A stretch of DNA of 64,000 nt from an uncultured Alkaliphilus sp. (GCA_938074565.1 CALJEQ010000030.1:1-64000), one strand, 5' to 3'; counted from the stretch's first letter, positions 1 to 8,883 are shown. The notes: generated from the sequence alone by a model not told the origin. Numbers and translations are program-made.

Positions 1-262
1 CTTTACCTATTTCTATTTTAATATTAGAAGTTGAGTTAGATGGAATAGTTTCTTTATCATCAGTAACTGTATTAGTAAACTTTTCTTTTAGGTTAATAGA
101 ATGAAATACAGGCTCATTTTTCTTATTTATTGCCATTCTTCTATAATACAACTGATGATGTGTTATATTATTCTCTTTACAAAAGTCTTTTATGGTTCCA
201 TCATATGAGGAAAATCTCTCTAAAATATCTTTCCAGTCAACAGCTGGTGCTTTACTAGTCAA
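1..262 (-). CDS. tnpA: IS66-like accessory protein TnpA, partial
   Basis: A minus-strand reading frame opens with TTG at 262 behind an AAGGGGTG ribosome binding site and is still open at the window edge, giving 87 residues. The pattern WKDILERF, then FCKENNITHHQLYYRR, then PVFHSI and finally IKIEIG resembles IS66 TnpA: a helix-turn-helix-like start, an FxPV-like stretch, and the IEI(G) segment near the C-terminus. TnpA is needed for transposition of IS66 elements together with TnpB and the transposase, which would lie to the left. An in-frame GTG nine bases upstream is a possible alternative start but overlaps the ribosome binding site. Confidence 0.62.
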   Translation of the reverse strand, partial: MTSKAPAVDWKDILERFSSYDGTIKDFCKENNITHHQLYYRRMAINKKNEPVFHSINLKEKFTNTVTDDKETIPSNSTSNIKIEIGK

Positions 263-347
263 ACAAATCACCCCTTAAAAGTTTCATTATTTGTTATTTT
301 AGCAAAGCTAGGTATTGTATGCTAGGCGGGAATTTTTTGACGGTTAC
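1..347 (-). mobile_element. IS66-family insertion sequence, one end (continues beyond window)
   Basis: The left edge holds the 5' end of an insertion element that reads leftwards out of the window. The basis is its first gene, which looks like the IS66 accessory protein TnpA, and a possible terminal repeat. Read on the minus strand, the outer end near 347 begins GTAACCGTC, close to the GTAAGCG start known for IS66 ends. The other end and the target duplication lie outside the window, so the boundary is approximate. The element lies just upstream of sigG. Confidence 0.6.
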
Positions 348-380
348 GTTTGAATAAAGAGACTATCTAAAAGGAAAAAA

Positions 381-410
381 AAATCGTCTAGTGATTAGGC
401 GATTTTTTTT
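381..410 (+). terminator. Rho-independent terminator
   Basis: A 10-bp stem (one G.T pair) with a five-base loop is followed by a run of T. No plus-strand gene precedes it in the window, so it may be the original terminator of a gene now separated from it by the IS66 element. Between it and sigG there is a short dyad (TCGATG, CTA, CATCGA at 445-459). Confidence 0.7.
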
Positions 411-533
411 ATCTATAATTTTCCACTGTAAGATTTTTGTGTTATCGATGCTACATCGAATAAAAATGTTCAATCCGTCAATAATTAAAGATAGTAAAGG
501 GGTAATTCACTGTGAAAGGACTGAAAATTTACT

Positions 534-1307
534 ATGCACATAAACAAAGTAGAAATTTGCGGAGTGAATACATCAGAATTACCAGTATTGACGAATCAAT
601 ATATGCGTAAACTTTTTGACAGAATCAATGATGGCGACTTTTCTGCCCGAGAAGAATTTATTCAAGGTAATTTAAGATTGGTGTTAAGCGTCATTCAAAG
701 ATTCAATAATCGGGGAGAACACGTAGACGATTTGTTTCAAGTGGGATGTATAGGCTTAATAAAAGCCATCGATAATTTTGACTTAAGCCAAAATGTAAGA
801 TTTTCTACCTATGCTGTTCCAATGATAATAGGAGAAATTAGACGATACTTACGGGATAACAATTCAATTAGGGTAAGTCGTTCTTTAAGGGACACAGCCT
901 ATAAGGCGCTACAGGTAAGGGATCAATTAACTAATAAAAATGGTAAAGAACCCACCATTACAGAGATAGCTAAACAATTGGAAATTCCAAGAGAAGATGT
1001 AGTATTTGCGTTGGATGCTATTCAAGACCCTGTTTCACTATTTGAACCTATTTACCATGATAGTGGAGACACCATATTTGTTATGGATCAAGTCAGCGAT
1101 GAAAAAAGTGAAGATGAATGTTGGATAGATAACATTGCGTTAAATGAGGCAATGAGAAGATTAAACGATCGTGAGAAACTAATTTTATCCCTCCGTTTTT
1201 TTGAAGGAAGAACACAAATGGAAGTGGCAGATGAAATTGGAATTTCTCAAGCTCAAGTTTCTAGACTGGAAAAAACAGCATTAAAGCATATGAAGAAGTA
1301 TATTTAG
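534..1307 (+). CDS. sigG: RNA polymerase sporulation sigma factor SigG
   Basis: This is the late forespore-specific sigma factor of endospore formers. The 257 residues match the family length (about 260). The N-terminus carries NKVEICGV followed by region 2 (NLRLVLSVIQRFNNRGE, then DDLFQVGCIGLIKAIDNFD), region 3 around 115-180 (SRSLRD, AYKALQVRD, FALDAIQDPVSLFEPIY) and region 4 with the helix-turn-helix TQMEVADEIGISQAQVSR near the C-terminus. A stop four codons upstream in frame fixes the ATG at 534; AAAGGA lies about 13 bases before it. In relatives sigG usually follows spoIIGA-sigE; here an IS66 end occupies the position next upstream. Confidence 0.97.
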   Translation: MHINKVEICGVNTSELPVLTNQYMRKLFDRINDGDFSAREEFIQGNLRLVLSVIQRFNNRGEHVDDLFQVGCIGLIKAIDNFDLSQNVRFSTYAVPMIIGEIRRYLRDNNSIRVSRSLRDTAYKALQVRDQLTNKNGKEPTITEIAKQLEIPREDVVFALDAIQDPVSLFEPIYHDSGDTIFVMDQVSDEKSEDECWIDNIALNEAMRRLNDREKLILSLRFFEGRTQMEVADEIGISQAQVSRLEKTALKHMKKYI

Positions 1308-1365
1308 TTGCTTTATATGAATGTATTTTCATGATAAAACCCACTCTTTATTTCTTGTGAACATT

Positions 1366-1414
1366 AAACCCAGCAGGTTTACGTACTTTAAAATACGTAT
1401 AGTCTGTTGGGTTT
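1366..1414 (+). terminator. Two-stem hairpin downstream of sigG (copy A of a repeated design)
   Basis: An outer 10-bp stem (AAACCCAGCA with TGTTGGGTTT) encloses a 5/6-base internal loop and an inner stem ACGTA/TACGT with an eight-base loop. Only a short T run follows. The same geometry recurs at 44373-44421 and 59482-59532. It probably ends sigG transcription. Confidence 0.6.
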
Positions 1415-1421
1415 TATAATG

Positions 1422-1454
1422 TTGTACTTATAATATTTGATATTATAAGTACAA
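1422..1454. repeat. Perfect 14-bp inverted repeat
   Basis: Arms 1422-1435 and 1441-1454 are perfectly complementary with a five-base loop TTTGA. There is no T run after it, so it is not a typical terminator. It sits seven bases after the two-stem hairpin and could be an operator or RNA hairpin ahead of ymxH. The remainder up to 1598 is AT-rich with no further structure I can see. Confidence 0.5.
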
Positions 1455-1598
1455 AGTTAATCAAACTTTTAGTCATAAAATAGAAGACAAGTCTATAAAT
1501 ATAGATAGAATACTATATTTTATTGATAACAAATAATTATTAGAAATACTTAGTTAAATAATAAAGATACAAATGGGAGAATTAAAGGAGGGGTTTTG

Positions 1599-1925
1599 AT
1601 GTTAAGGGCATCAGATTTAACACAAAAAGAAGTTATTAATACCACTGATGGAAAAAGAGTGGGGTTGATTATGGATTTAGAAGTTGATTTAACAAAAGGA
1701 AAAATAACAGGAATTGTTATACCGGGAACAGGGAAATTTTTAGGTTTATTTGGTAAGGAATTGGATTATGAAATTGGTTGGGATCAAATTAAAAAAATAG
1801 GAGAAGATGTAATTCTAATTGAAATGAAAAATTCAGTAGAACCTAATCAATATAAAGAAGAAGAAAATAAGAAAGCTATTATTAAACCAGAATTCATAAA
1901 GAAAGATTATTATGATGAGGAGTAG
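1599..1925 (+). CDS. ymxH: YlmC/YmxH family PRC-barrel sporulation protein
   Basis: A 108-residue protein with a PRC-barrel fold pattern: it starts MLRASDLTQKEVINTTDGKR and continues through GLIMDLEVDLTKGKITGIVIPG to FGKELDYEIGWDQIKKIGEDVILIE, then a charged tail. The family is common in spore formers and often sits near sporulation genes; the exact role is unknown. The ATG at 1599, directly after an in-frame TTG, has AAAGGAGGGG at ideal spacing. It stands alone between the sigG terminator region and nrdR. Confidence 0.85.
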   Translation: MLRASDLTQKEVINTTDGKRVGLIMDLEVDLTKGKITGIVIPGTGKFLGLFGKELDYEIGWDQIKKIGEDVILIEMKNSVEPNQYKEEENKKAIIKPEFIKKDYYDEE

Positions 1926-2011
1926 CAATAAAAGCTTAGACAATAGAATTATAGTAGGTTATAATGAAACCATGTATATAGCTTTAAAGCAGAAATGATG
2001 GGGGAGATTGT

Positions 2012-2473
2012 ATGAATTGTCCATTTTGTGTTCATCAAGAATCAAAGGTAGTTGATTCAAGGCCTACAGATGAAGGACAGGCAATCAGAAGAAGACGTGA
2101 GTGTATAGCATGTGGTAAACGCTTTACTACTTATGAAAAAATAGAAGAACTACCATTAATTGTTGTTAAAAAAGGTGGTAATAGAGAGGCTTTTAATAGA
2201 AATAAGGTGTTAAATGGTATTATTAGAGCCTGTGAAAAGAGACCTGTGGCCTTGAGTCAAATTGAACATATTGTTGAAGAGATAGAAAAATACTTATATA
2301 ATTCAATGGAAAAAGAAATAACAACCGAACTAATTGGTAGATTAGTAATGGATAAAATTAAAGATTTAGATGAAGTGGCATATGTAAGGTTTGCATCAGT
2401 ATATAGAGAATTTAAAGATATAAATACTTTTATGGATGAACTAATGAAGTTACTGAAGGATAAAAAAGATTAA
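2012..2473 (+). CDS. nrdR: Transcriptional repressor NrdR
   Basis: NrdR senses ATP/dATP and represses ribonucleotide reductase genes. The 153-residue protein is full length. The N-terminal zinc ribbon uses C3, C6, C31 and C34 (CPFC and [12 protein letters not shown]), followed by the ATP-cone domain from about residue 46 ([19 protein letters not shown]) to 136. The ATG at 2012 follows GGGGGAG. No nrd genes are visible in the window, so its targets are elsewhere. A terminator follows directly. Confidence 0.97.
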   Translation: MNCPFCVHQESKVVDSRPTDEGQAIRRRRECIACGKRFTTYEKIEELPLIVVKKGGNREAFNRNKVLNGIIRACEKRPVALSQIEHIVEEIEKYLYNSMEKEITTELIGRLVMDKIKDLDEVAYVRFASVYREFKDINTFMDELMKLLKDKKD

Positions 2474-2485
2474 ATATTAGAGGAG

Positions 2486-2513
2486 GCGAGTGATTTTTCA
2501 CTTGCTTTTTTGT
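2486..2513 (+). terminator. Terminator after nrdR
   Basis: A 7-bp GCGAGTG/CACTTGC stem with a T-rich loop is followed by TTTTTTG, 12 bases after the nrdR stop. Confidence 0.8.
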
Positions 2514-2606
2514 TTTTAATAAAAATAAAAATTTATAGTGATATTAATTATGCTAAATAATTATACTAAATAGATACTTACTAATCCATATAAAGGAGGT
2601 AGTAAA

Positions 2607-3419
2607 ATGAATTATAAAATAGTTGAAAAAGAGGGTGTACAATTTGTAGCATTTAACCCTTTGGAGGAAATGTCTTTTATAAAGCATGGCTTCAGCACCC
2701 GCATAGGTGGTGTAAGTAAAAGTAACTTTACTCAATTAAATCTAGGTAGAAAAACGGATGATTTACCAGAAAATATCATTGAAAATACAAAGAGATTTAG
2801 TACAGCAGTGGGGGTTAAATTTGAAGACTTAGTAGTGTCAGATCAAATACATAAGGATAAAATTAAAGTTGTAACAGAAGAAGATAGAGGAAAAGGTTTT
2901 ATAAAGGAAATGGATTTTGACAGTGTGGACGCATTAATTACTAATAGTAGAGGTATTCCTTTAATAACCTACTTTGCCGACTGTGTTCCTTTGTATTTTG
3001 TTGACCCTGTAAAAAAGGCAGTGGGTTTAGCCCACGCAGGCTGGCCAGGGACAGTGTTGAAAATAGGGCAAAAAACAGTAAGTAAGATGCAGAAAGAATA
3101 TCAATCAAAGGCAGAGGATATTATTGTGGTTATTGGACCTTCCATTGGTATATGTTGTTATGAAGTTTCAGAGGATGTAATTAATAAATTTAACACAGAT
3201 TTTACAGAGACTTCTAGCTTCGTTGTTTCAAAGGGTGGAGGTAAGTATATGCTTGATTTATGGGAAGCTAATAGAATAGCCTTAAAGGAAATAGGTGTTT
3301 TAGATAGAAATATAATAGTGAGTAAAATCTGTACAGGATGTAATACAGATTTATTCTTTTCCCATAGGAAAGAAAATGGTAATACAGGTAGAATGGCATC
3401 AATCATTCAGTTAGTATAA
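2607..3419 (+). CDS. pgeF: PgeF/YlmD laccase-domain purine nucleoside phosphorylase (Cu-oxidase_4 fold)
   Basis: A 270-residue member of the YfiH/YlmD family, known for purine nucleoside phosphorylase/adenosine deaminase activity and, in E. coli, for editing peptidoglycan precursors. Visible motifs are HGFSTRIGGVS near residue 28, ITYFADCVPLYFVDP and GLAHAGWPGT with the metal-ligand Cys and His, and a C-terminal CTGCNTDLFFSHRKE motif before a GRMASII end. AAAGGAGGT precedes the ATG. It lies 16 bases before the response regulator and is probably cotranscribed with it. Confidence 0.92.
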   Translation: MNYKIVEKEGVQFVAFNPLEEMSFIKHGFSTRIGGVSKSNFTQLNLGRKTDDLPENIIENTKRFSTAVGVKFEDLVVSDQIHKDKIKVVTEEDRGKGFIKEMDFDSVDALITNSRGIPLITYFADCVPLYFVDPVKKAVGLAHAGWPGTVLKIGQKTVSKMQKEYQSKAEDIIVVIGPSIGICCYEVSEDVINKFNTDFTETSSFVVSKGGGKYMLDLWEANRIALKEIGVLDRNIIVSKICTGCNTDLFFSHRKENGNTGRMASIIQLV

Positions 3420-3435
3420 TAGGAGGTTATTCTAA

Positions 3436-4125
3436 ATGGCTCATAAAAAGATTTTAATTGTAGATGATGAAGAACATATTTTAGAATTAATACAATTTAA
3501 TTTAGAGAAGAATGGGTTTGACGTTACTTCAATGGATAATGGAGAAGAATGTATTCAATTTTTACAAAGTAATGTTGTAGATTTAGTAGTTTTAGATTTA
3601 ATGCTGCCAGGAATTGATGGTTTAGAAGTTTGTAAGAAAATTAGAAAAATAGATGGTTTAGAGAAATTACCCATTATCATGTTGACTGCCCGAAGTGAAG
3701 AAACTGACCGTATTTTAGGGTTGGAATTGGGAGCGGACGATTATATGGCAAAACCCTTCAGTGTAAGGGAATTGATTGCCAGAATTAAAGCAGTATTAAG
3801 AAGAACGGAAGATAAACAAGTTACAAAGTTAAAAATATTAGAGGTTAAAGACTTAATAATGAATACAGAAAAACATGAGGTAACCCTTAATGGAGAATTA
3901 ATTGACTTAACCCTTAAAGAATTTGAACTACTTAAAATTTTAATTGAAAATAGAGGTAAAGTTCTTTCAAGAAACCTTTTGTTGGATGAGGTTTGGGGTT
4001 ATGATTATTTTGGTGAAACAAGAACAGTAGATGTTCATATTAGACATTTAAGAAAAAAGTTAGGTGATGATGAAACTGGTGACTATATTGAAACAATCCG
4101 TGGGGTTGGTTATAAGATGAAGTAG
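3436..4125 (+). CDS. phoP: OmpR/PhoB-family response regulator (PhoP-like)
   Basis: A 229-residue two-domain regulator. The receiver domain (1-120) has acidic D10/D11, phospho-acceptor D54 in VVLDLMLPG, T84 and K106 (DDYMAKPF). The C-terminal winged helix (about 130-228) has TLKEFELLKILIENRGKVLSR and the ETRTVDVHIRHLRKKLG recognition region ending GVGYKM. The paired kinase starts eight bases downstream. Sequence style and partner fit PhoP/PhoB (phosphate response), but no pst or pho genes are in view, so the signal is inferred from family only. Confidence 0.9.
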   Translation: MAHKKILIVDDEEHILELIQFNLEKNGFDVTSMDNGEECIQFLQSNVVDLVVLDLMLPGIDGLEVCKKIRKIDGLEKLPIIMLTARSEETDRILGLELGADDYMAKPFSVRELIARIKAVLRRTEDKQVTKLKILEVKDLIMNTEKHEVTLNGELIDLTLKEFELLKILIENRGKVLSRNLLLDEVWGYDYFGETRTVDVHIRHLRKKLGDDETGDYIETIRGVGYKMK

Positions 4126-4133
4126 GTGGAAAA

Positions 4134-5894
4134 ATGCAAAGAAAAATATTTATTGCTTTCTTTATTATTTTATTGTTAGGTATTTTGCTGACAGGTTTTT
4201 TAAATTTAGGTTTAATTAGATCTAGTTATTTAAATGAGTTGGAACTTCGTCTGATTTCTAATGCTTTACTGATAGAACAATTTCTAGAAGAAAACCAAGA
4301 GGTTGTTAAAAATAATGAACTTAAACGTATAGCAGAGGAATATGGACAGCGAATTGATGCTAGAATCACCTTTATCGATGCCAAAGGTGATGTTTTAGCT
4401 GATACAATGGCAAACTATCAAGTTATAGAAAATCATAGAGGTCGTACAGAAGTAAAAGATGCCCTTGAAGGTAAAATTGGAAAGTCCATTCGTCGAAGTG
4501 TAACAGTGGATGAAGAAATGTTTTATGTAGCTATTCCAGTAGCTTTTGAAGATAACGCCCTAAGGGTAATTCGTTTAGCTGTAAATCTTGAAGAAATAAA
4601 TAGAATTAATCAAACGCTATTTTACTATATTGGCATATCTATTTTAATCGGTTTATTTGCTTCATTGGTGTTGGCTTACCGTTTTATCAGAAAGATGATG
4701 GAGCCCATAAAAGAAATTACAGAGGTGACTAAAAAAATATCAATAGGTGGTTTTGATCGAAGGGTAGAGGTTAAATCTGATGATGAGATAGGTGAGTTGG
4801 CAAATAACTTTAATAACATGGCAGAAAGATTAAAAGAAATGATTAGTATGCTTTCAGAAAATAATACTAAATTTAAAGCACTGCTTACCAGTATGAAAAA
4901 CCCCATCATAGCAGTAGATAACAAACATAGATTAATTCTATTAAACCCAGCAGCCGAGGCATTATTTCATATTAAGATGGAAGATGCCATGGGTAAGCAT
5001 ATTTTAGAGGTTATAAGGAACAATGTTTTAGATACCCAATTAAAAAATATTTTCCAAAATAATCTAGAAACACAAATAGAAATAACCACCCAAGAACCTA
5101 AAGAGAAAATATTAAAAATTTATTCAAATCCTATTAAATTAGAAAAAGATCCCTCTATAACCATTGGGATAGTAGCCTTAATAGAAGATGTTACAGAAAT
5201 AAGAAGATTAGAGAAAATGAGGTCTGATTTTGTAGCTAATGTATCCCACGAATTAAAAACTCCCCTTACCTCTATTAGTGGTTTTGTGGAGACCCTTAAA
5301 ACAGGTGCAATTGATGATGAAGACACAAAAATGCGTTTTTTAGATATTATTGATATTGAAACTGAAAGGCTAACAAGGTTGATAGATGATATTCTAACCC
5401 TATCGGAAATAGAAAACACCCATTTAAGGTCAGTAAATCAAGAAATTATCACCAGTGATGTCATTATGGAAGTGGAAGAAATAATGAGGCCGATTGCCGA
5501 TAGTAAACAAATTGAGCTATTGGCAGAAATAGATTCTAATCTACCACGTATAAAAGGAAACCCTGATTGGTTTAAACAGATGCTAATTAATCTTTTAGAC
5601 AACGCCATTAAATACACTTTAATTGATGGTAAAGTTTATTTGAACGCCTTTAAAAAATATAATAATATTATTATTACTGTAAAAGATACTGGTATTGGAA
5701 TACCTAAGAAAGATATTCCCAGGTTATTTGAACGCTTTTATAGGGTGGATAAAGCTAGATCTAGAAAAGTAGGTGGTACTGGTTTAGGGTTAGCCATTGT
5801 TAAACATATTGTATTGGCACTAAATGGTAGAATAAAAGTTAACAGCGATACAGGTAAAGGGACAGAGTTTACCATCATTATACCTATAGATTAA
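4134..5894 (+). CDS. phoR: Sensor histidine kinase (PhoR-like)
   Basis: A 586-residue membrane kinase. It has an N-terminal membrane segment (about 7-29), an extracytoplasmic domain, a second segment (about 160-182), a HAMP domain (about 183-240), a PAS domain (about 245-360), a HisKA domain with phospho-acceptor H372 in VSHELKTPLTSISGF, and a HATPase domain with the N box (MLINLLDNAIKYT), DTGIGIP and GGTGLGLAIVKHI. The order matches PhoR/WalK-type kinases; the FVANVSHELKTPLTSI stretch is typical of PhoR. It is cotranscribed with the upstream regulator and a strong terminator follows. Confidence 0.9.
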   Translation: MQRKIFIAFFIILLLGILLTGFLNLGLIRSSYLNELELRLISNALLIEQFLEENQEVVKNNELKRIAEEYGQRIDARITFIDAKGDVLADTMANYQVIENHRGRTEVKDALEGKIGKSIRRSVTVDEEMFYVAIPVAFEDNALRVIRLAVNLEEINRINQTLFYYIGISILIGLFASLVLAYRFIRKMMEPIKEITEVTKKISIGGFDRRVEVKSDDEIGELANNFNNMAERLKEMISMLSENNTKFKALLTSMKNPIIAVDNKHRLILLNPAAEALFHIKMEDAMGKHILEVIRNNVLDTQLKNIFQNNLETQIEITTQEPKEKILKIYSNPIKLEKDPSITIGIVALIEDVTEIRRLEKMRSDFVANVSHELKTPLTSISGFVETLKTGAIDDEDTKMRFLDIIDIETERLTRLIDDILTLSEIENTHLRSVNQEIITSDVIMEVEEIMRPIADSKQIELLAEIDSNLPRIKGNPDWFKQMLINLLDNAIKYTLIDGKVYLNAFKKYNNIIITVKDTGIGIPKKDIPRLFERFYRVDKARSRKVGGTGLGLAIVKHIVLALNGRIKVNSDTGKGTEFTIIIPID

Positions 5895-5900
5895 ATTTAA

Positions 5901-5947
5901 AAGAAGGAATATATTGTAGATTTCTATAATATATTCCTTCTTTTTTT
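5901..5947 (+). terminator. Strong terminator after phoR
   Basis: A stem of about 15 bp (AAGAAGGAATATATT with its complement), then seven T, seven bases past the stop codon. Confidence 0.88.
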
Positions 5948-6032
5948 ATGACTGGCTTTTTCGTATAGTTTTAAGTTGGCAAGGGAAAGATAAGGGAAAT
6001 TGAGGTGTAAATAATTTTAAGGAGGAATTTTA

Positions 6033-6788
6033 ATGTCAATAGGAATGATTTTACTGGTTGGTATTTCTGTCCTGATTTTTATGGGATTAGCTGAAAGAGT
6101 ACTAGACCGTTTAAGATTAAATGATAAAGCAGCTATATTGATTATTATTGCCATCATCATTTCAACGATATTCATCCCTAATATAGATATAACCGAAAGG
6201 GTGTCTGTTAATGTTGGTGGCTTTTTAATCCCTTTAGGGCTGGCAATTTACTTATTTATTAAAGCAGAAACAGGAAAAGAGAAAACAAGGGCAGTGGTGG
6301 CAGCAGTGGTGGCAGGGGGAATTATTTACGGTGTTCAACGATACGTATTGCCTGCCGAACCAGAAGCTCAAAATATTGACCCCAATTATGTGTATGCAAT
6401 TCTAGGTGGGTTAACTGCTTATATACTAGGACGTTCAAGAAGGGCAGCTTTTATAGCTGGGGTTGTGGGGGTAATAATTAGTGATGTTATTCAATTGGTT
6501 TTAAATATTATAAATGACATTCCATCACCCACAAGATTTGGTGGAGCTGGAGGAGTTGACACAACTGTTATAGCAGGTATATTGGCAGTATTAATTGCTG
6601 AAATAGTAGGGGAAACAAGGGAAAGATTTCAAGGGGGAACAGCTAAAAAAAGACTGCATTTTGATAAAGGTCATTTTGTTAGTACTTTAGGTCAGGAAGA
6701 AGATCAAGAGAAAGAAAGAGAGCAAGAAAAGAAAAAAGACAATGTGATTCACATTAGAGAAGAGGATGGTGATGGGGATGAAAAGTAA
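6033..6788 (+). CDS. DUF1614 family membrane protein
   Basis: A 251-residue polytopic membrane protein with hydrophobic segments near 2-20, 34-52, 60-77, 88-102, 118-131, 137-158 and 175-192, then a cytoplasmic tail rich in Glu, Lys and Gln from about 200. It resembles the DUF1614 family of spore-forming Clostridia, whose function is not established. It opens the spoIIP-YIEGIA gene run and its 3' end overlaps the spoIIP frame, which points to cotranscription. AAGGAGGA precedes the ATG. Confidence 0.75.
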   Translation: MSIGMILLVGISVLIFMGLAERVLDRLRLNDKAAILIIIAIIISTIFIPNIDITERVSVNVGGFLIPLGLAIYLFIKAETGKEKTRAVVAAVVAGGIIYGVQRYVLPAEPEAQNIDPNYVYAILGGLTAYILGRSRRAAFIAGVVGVIISDVIQLVLNIINDIPSPTRFGGAGGVDTTVIAGILAVLIAEIVGETRERFQGGTAKKRLHFDKGHFVSTLGQEEDQEKEREQEKKKDNVIHIREEDGDGDEK

Positions 6789-7938
6789 AAGTAAAAAATT
6801 GCTATTAGTAACTTTAATAACAGTAATGCTTATCTTTACAGTTAACCCTCTTTCTTATGGTGATGATTGGTATGATCAGTACGGAAGTCATTATAAGATA
6901 TATAATGTAGAAAATAGTCAACTGCTATTTGAGACTGCTAGGGAAGTATATAAAGGCGACCAATATTTAAGTGGTGATAATAAGATGTATGAAGTAATTC
7001 GTGTTAATGCAAAAAATAAAATGGCATATGCTGAATTTAAGAAAGATGTAGAATTGCCCCAAATAGATAAAGTTGCACTGGAAGAGTTTGTAATGGCCCT
7101 TAGAAGTAATGAAGGTTTAGCAGCATTAATAGCACAAGAAGATGAAAGAAGGGTAGGGATTTATTGTACCCATACAGCAGAATCCTATGTACCTACCGAT
7201 GGAACAGAAAGTAATATAGATGGGGGAGGAATATTGAAGGTTGCAGAGCGTTTAGGTGAAAACTTTAAAAAAGTAGGAGTAAATGCTGTGTTTGATAATA
7301 CTTCCCATGTACCCCATGATGCAGGAGCTTATAAACGTTCAAGAAGAACAGCAGTACAATTATTAAGAGAACAGCAACCAAATGCCATCTTTGATCTTCA
7401 TAGGGATGCAACACCAGCAGACCCGTATCTAACAGAAATAAATGGAGAACCTTCTTCAAAGGTGAGGTTGGTTATTGGTAGAAGAAACCAAAATTTTAAA
7501 GCTAATGAGGAAACTGCTCAAAAGATAAAGGCAGTGGGGGATGAAATGTATCCTGGTTTAATAAAAGATATTTTCTATGCAAAAGGTGACTATAATCAAG
7601 ACTTAACTCCAAGGGCTATGTTGTTTGAAATGGGTACTTTTGAACATAGTCGTCAAAGAGCAGAAAAATCTACAGAATTTTTATCGGAGGTTTTAACCAC
7701 AGTTGTGTTTGGTGGTACTTTTGAAGAAAAAGAAACGGGAGAAGAAAAAAAGGTTACACCACAGGAAAAGAGTAATAAAGGATCGGGTATGGGAATTGCA
7801 GGAATATTAGGAGTAATTGGTGGTGGTGGTTTACTATTTTTGTTTTTAAGTAGCGGTGGTAAGGAATGGAAGTCTAAAGTAACAAACTTTAAACAAGAAT
7901 TTAATAGTTTTTTAGGAAGAATAAAACGAAGAAAATAG
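6766..7938 (+). CDS. spoIIP: Stage II sporulation protein P
   Basis: SpoIIP is a peptidoglycan amidase/endopeptidase that thins septal peptidoglycan and drives engulfment with SpoIID and SpoIIM. Three in-frame ATGs (6766, 6772, 6778) are possible; the last gives a clean signal start MKSKSKKLLLVTL. The N-terminal hydrophobic segment precedes the extracellular domain. Family catalytic/zinc motifs are present: YCTHTAESYVP (His near residue 136), DGGGILKVAERL, IFDLHRD and LFEMGTFEHS. Unusually, a glycine-rich hydrophobic segment around 345-365 (GILGVIGGGGLLFLFL) and a basic tail form a second, C-terminal membrane anchor. It overlaps the upstream gene. Confidence 0.95.
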   Translation: MVMGMKSKSKKLLLVTLITVMLIFTVNPLSYGDDWYDQYGSHYKIYNVENSQLLFETAREVYKGDQYLSGDNKMYEVIRVNAKNKMAYAEFKKDVELPQIDKVALEEFVMALRSNEGLAALIAQEDERRVGIYCTHTAESYVPTDGTESNIDGGGILKVAERLGENFKKVGVNAVFDNTSHVPHDAGAYKRSRRTAVQLLREQQPNAIFDLHRDATPADPYLTEINGEPSSKVRLVIGRRNQNFKANEETAQKIKAVGDEMYPGLIKDIFYAKGDYNQDLTPRAMLFEMGTFEHSRQRAEKSTEFLSEVLTTVVFGGTFEEKETGEEKKVTPQEKSNKGSGMGIAGILGVIGGGGLLFLFLSSGGKEWKSKVTNFKQEFNSFLGRIKRRK

Positions 7939-7942
7939 ATGG

Positions 7943-8881
7943 GTGGGGGAAATATTGAATGAGTATTTTATATTAATTGTTACCTCATTAATTATGGGTA
8001 CTATTGGAAGATTGTTAATGATGAAGGTTGATTATCGGCAATATCCCACCTACCCTCAGTCATTTTTAGGACATTTCACCTTAGGGATTATTGCTGCTGG
8101 ACTGGGGGCTGTGGCTATACCAGCAATTGCTGAGAAGGAGTTTGTAGCCATTACCTTTCTTGCTCTAGCAGCCCAACAATTTAGAGATGTTAGAAATATG
8201 GAAAGACAAAGTTTAGATAATATAGAAGTAACAGAGTTAGTACCAAGGGGAACGGCCTACATTGAAGATATTGCAAAAGCCTTCGAAGCAAGAAATTATC
8301 TTGCATTATTGACTGCCCTTGGTACAGGAATAGGTTATTTTACAGGACAATATTTAAAATTCCCCATATTAGTTAGGATATTAATGGGGGTGGTATTGGG
8401 AAGTATCATAATTGTGGGATTAAAACAGATGTTAAAGGGTTATTCCATTGAAGATATTGCAGATGTTAGGGCGGCAGAAATTTCTTTTGAAGGTCCCCTT
8501 TTAACCGTAGCAGGGGTCATCATAATGAATATAGGATTAAAAGAATCGCAAAAAATATATAAAGAAAAAGGAACTGCAATAGAAATTATTCCTCGACATG
8601 AGGATGCAATGTCTATCCTTGCCAATATAGGGCAAAGGCAAGCGATACAACATAATGCATCTACACAGTTGGGAATTAGAAAAGACATAGATGAACCAGA
8701 TTTTACACCTATTGCACGAAGAAATCCTAAAAATGGAAATGTAGTTATGGCAATTGTTACTATGGAACCCAATGTAGACTGTTTAGTAGAGGTGGTAAAA
8801 CGCACACCAGTATTAGAATCTTCTAAAAGAAAAGCATTGGATGTTGCATATACTTCAAAAAATGAGAAATTGGGGAGATAA
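7943..8881 (+). CDS. YIEGIA family membrane protein (YphB-like)
   Basis: A 312-residue protein with membrane segments near 8-25, 42-62, 125-142 and 147-163. The name-giving motif appears as YIEDIAKAFEARNY near residue 106. The family is restricted to spore formers and sits next to sporulation genes; its molecular function is not known to me. The start is uncertain: GTG at 7943 gives the longest frame, while TTG at 7955 has a better placed GGTGGGGG ribosome binding site. Just two bases separate it from the next gene. Confidence 0.85.
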   Translation: MGEILNEYFILIVTSLIMGTIGRLLMMKVDYRQYPTYPQSFLGHFTLGIIAAGLGAVAIPAIAEKEFVAITFLALAAQQFRDVRNMERQSLDNIEVTELVPRGTAYIEDIAKAFEARNYLALLTALGTGIGYFTGQYLKFPILVRILMGVVLGSIIIVGLKQMLKGYSIEDIADVRAAEISFEGPLLTVAGVIIMNIGLKESQKIYKEKGTAIEIIPRHEDAMSILANIGQRQAIQHNASTQLGIRKDIDEPDFTPIARRNPKNGNVVMAIVTMEPNVDCLVEVVKRTPVLESSKRKALDVAYTSKNEKLGR

Positions 8882-8883
8882 AC

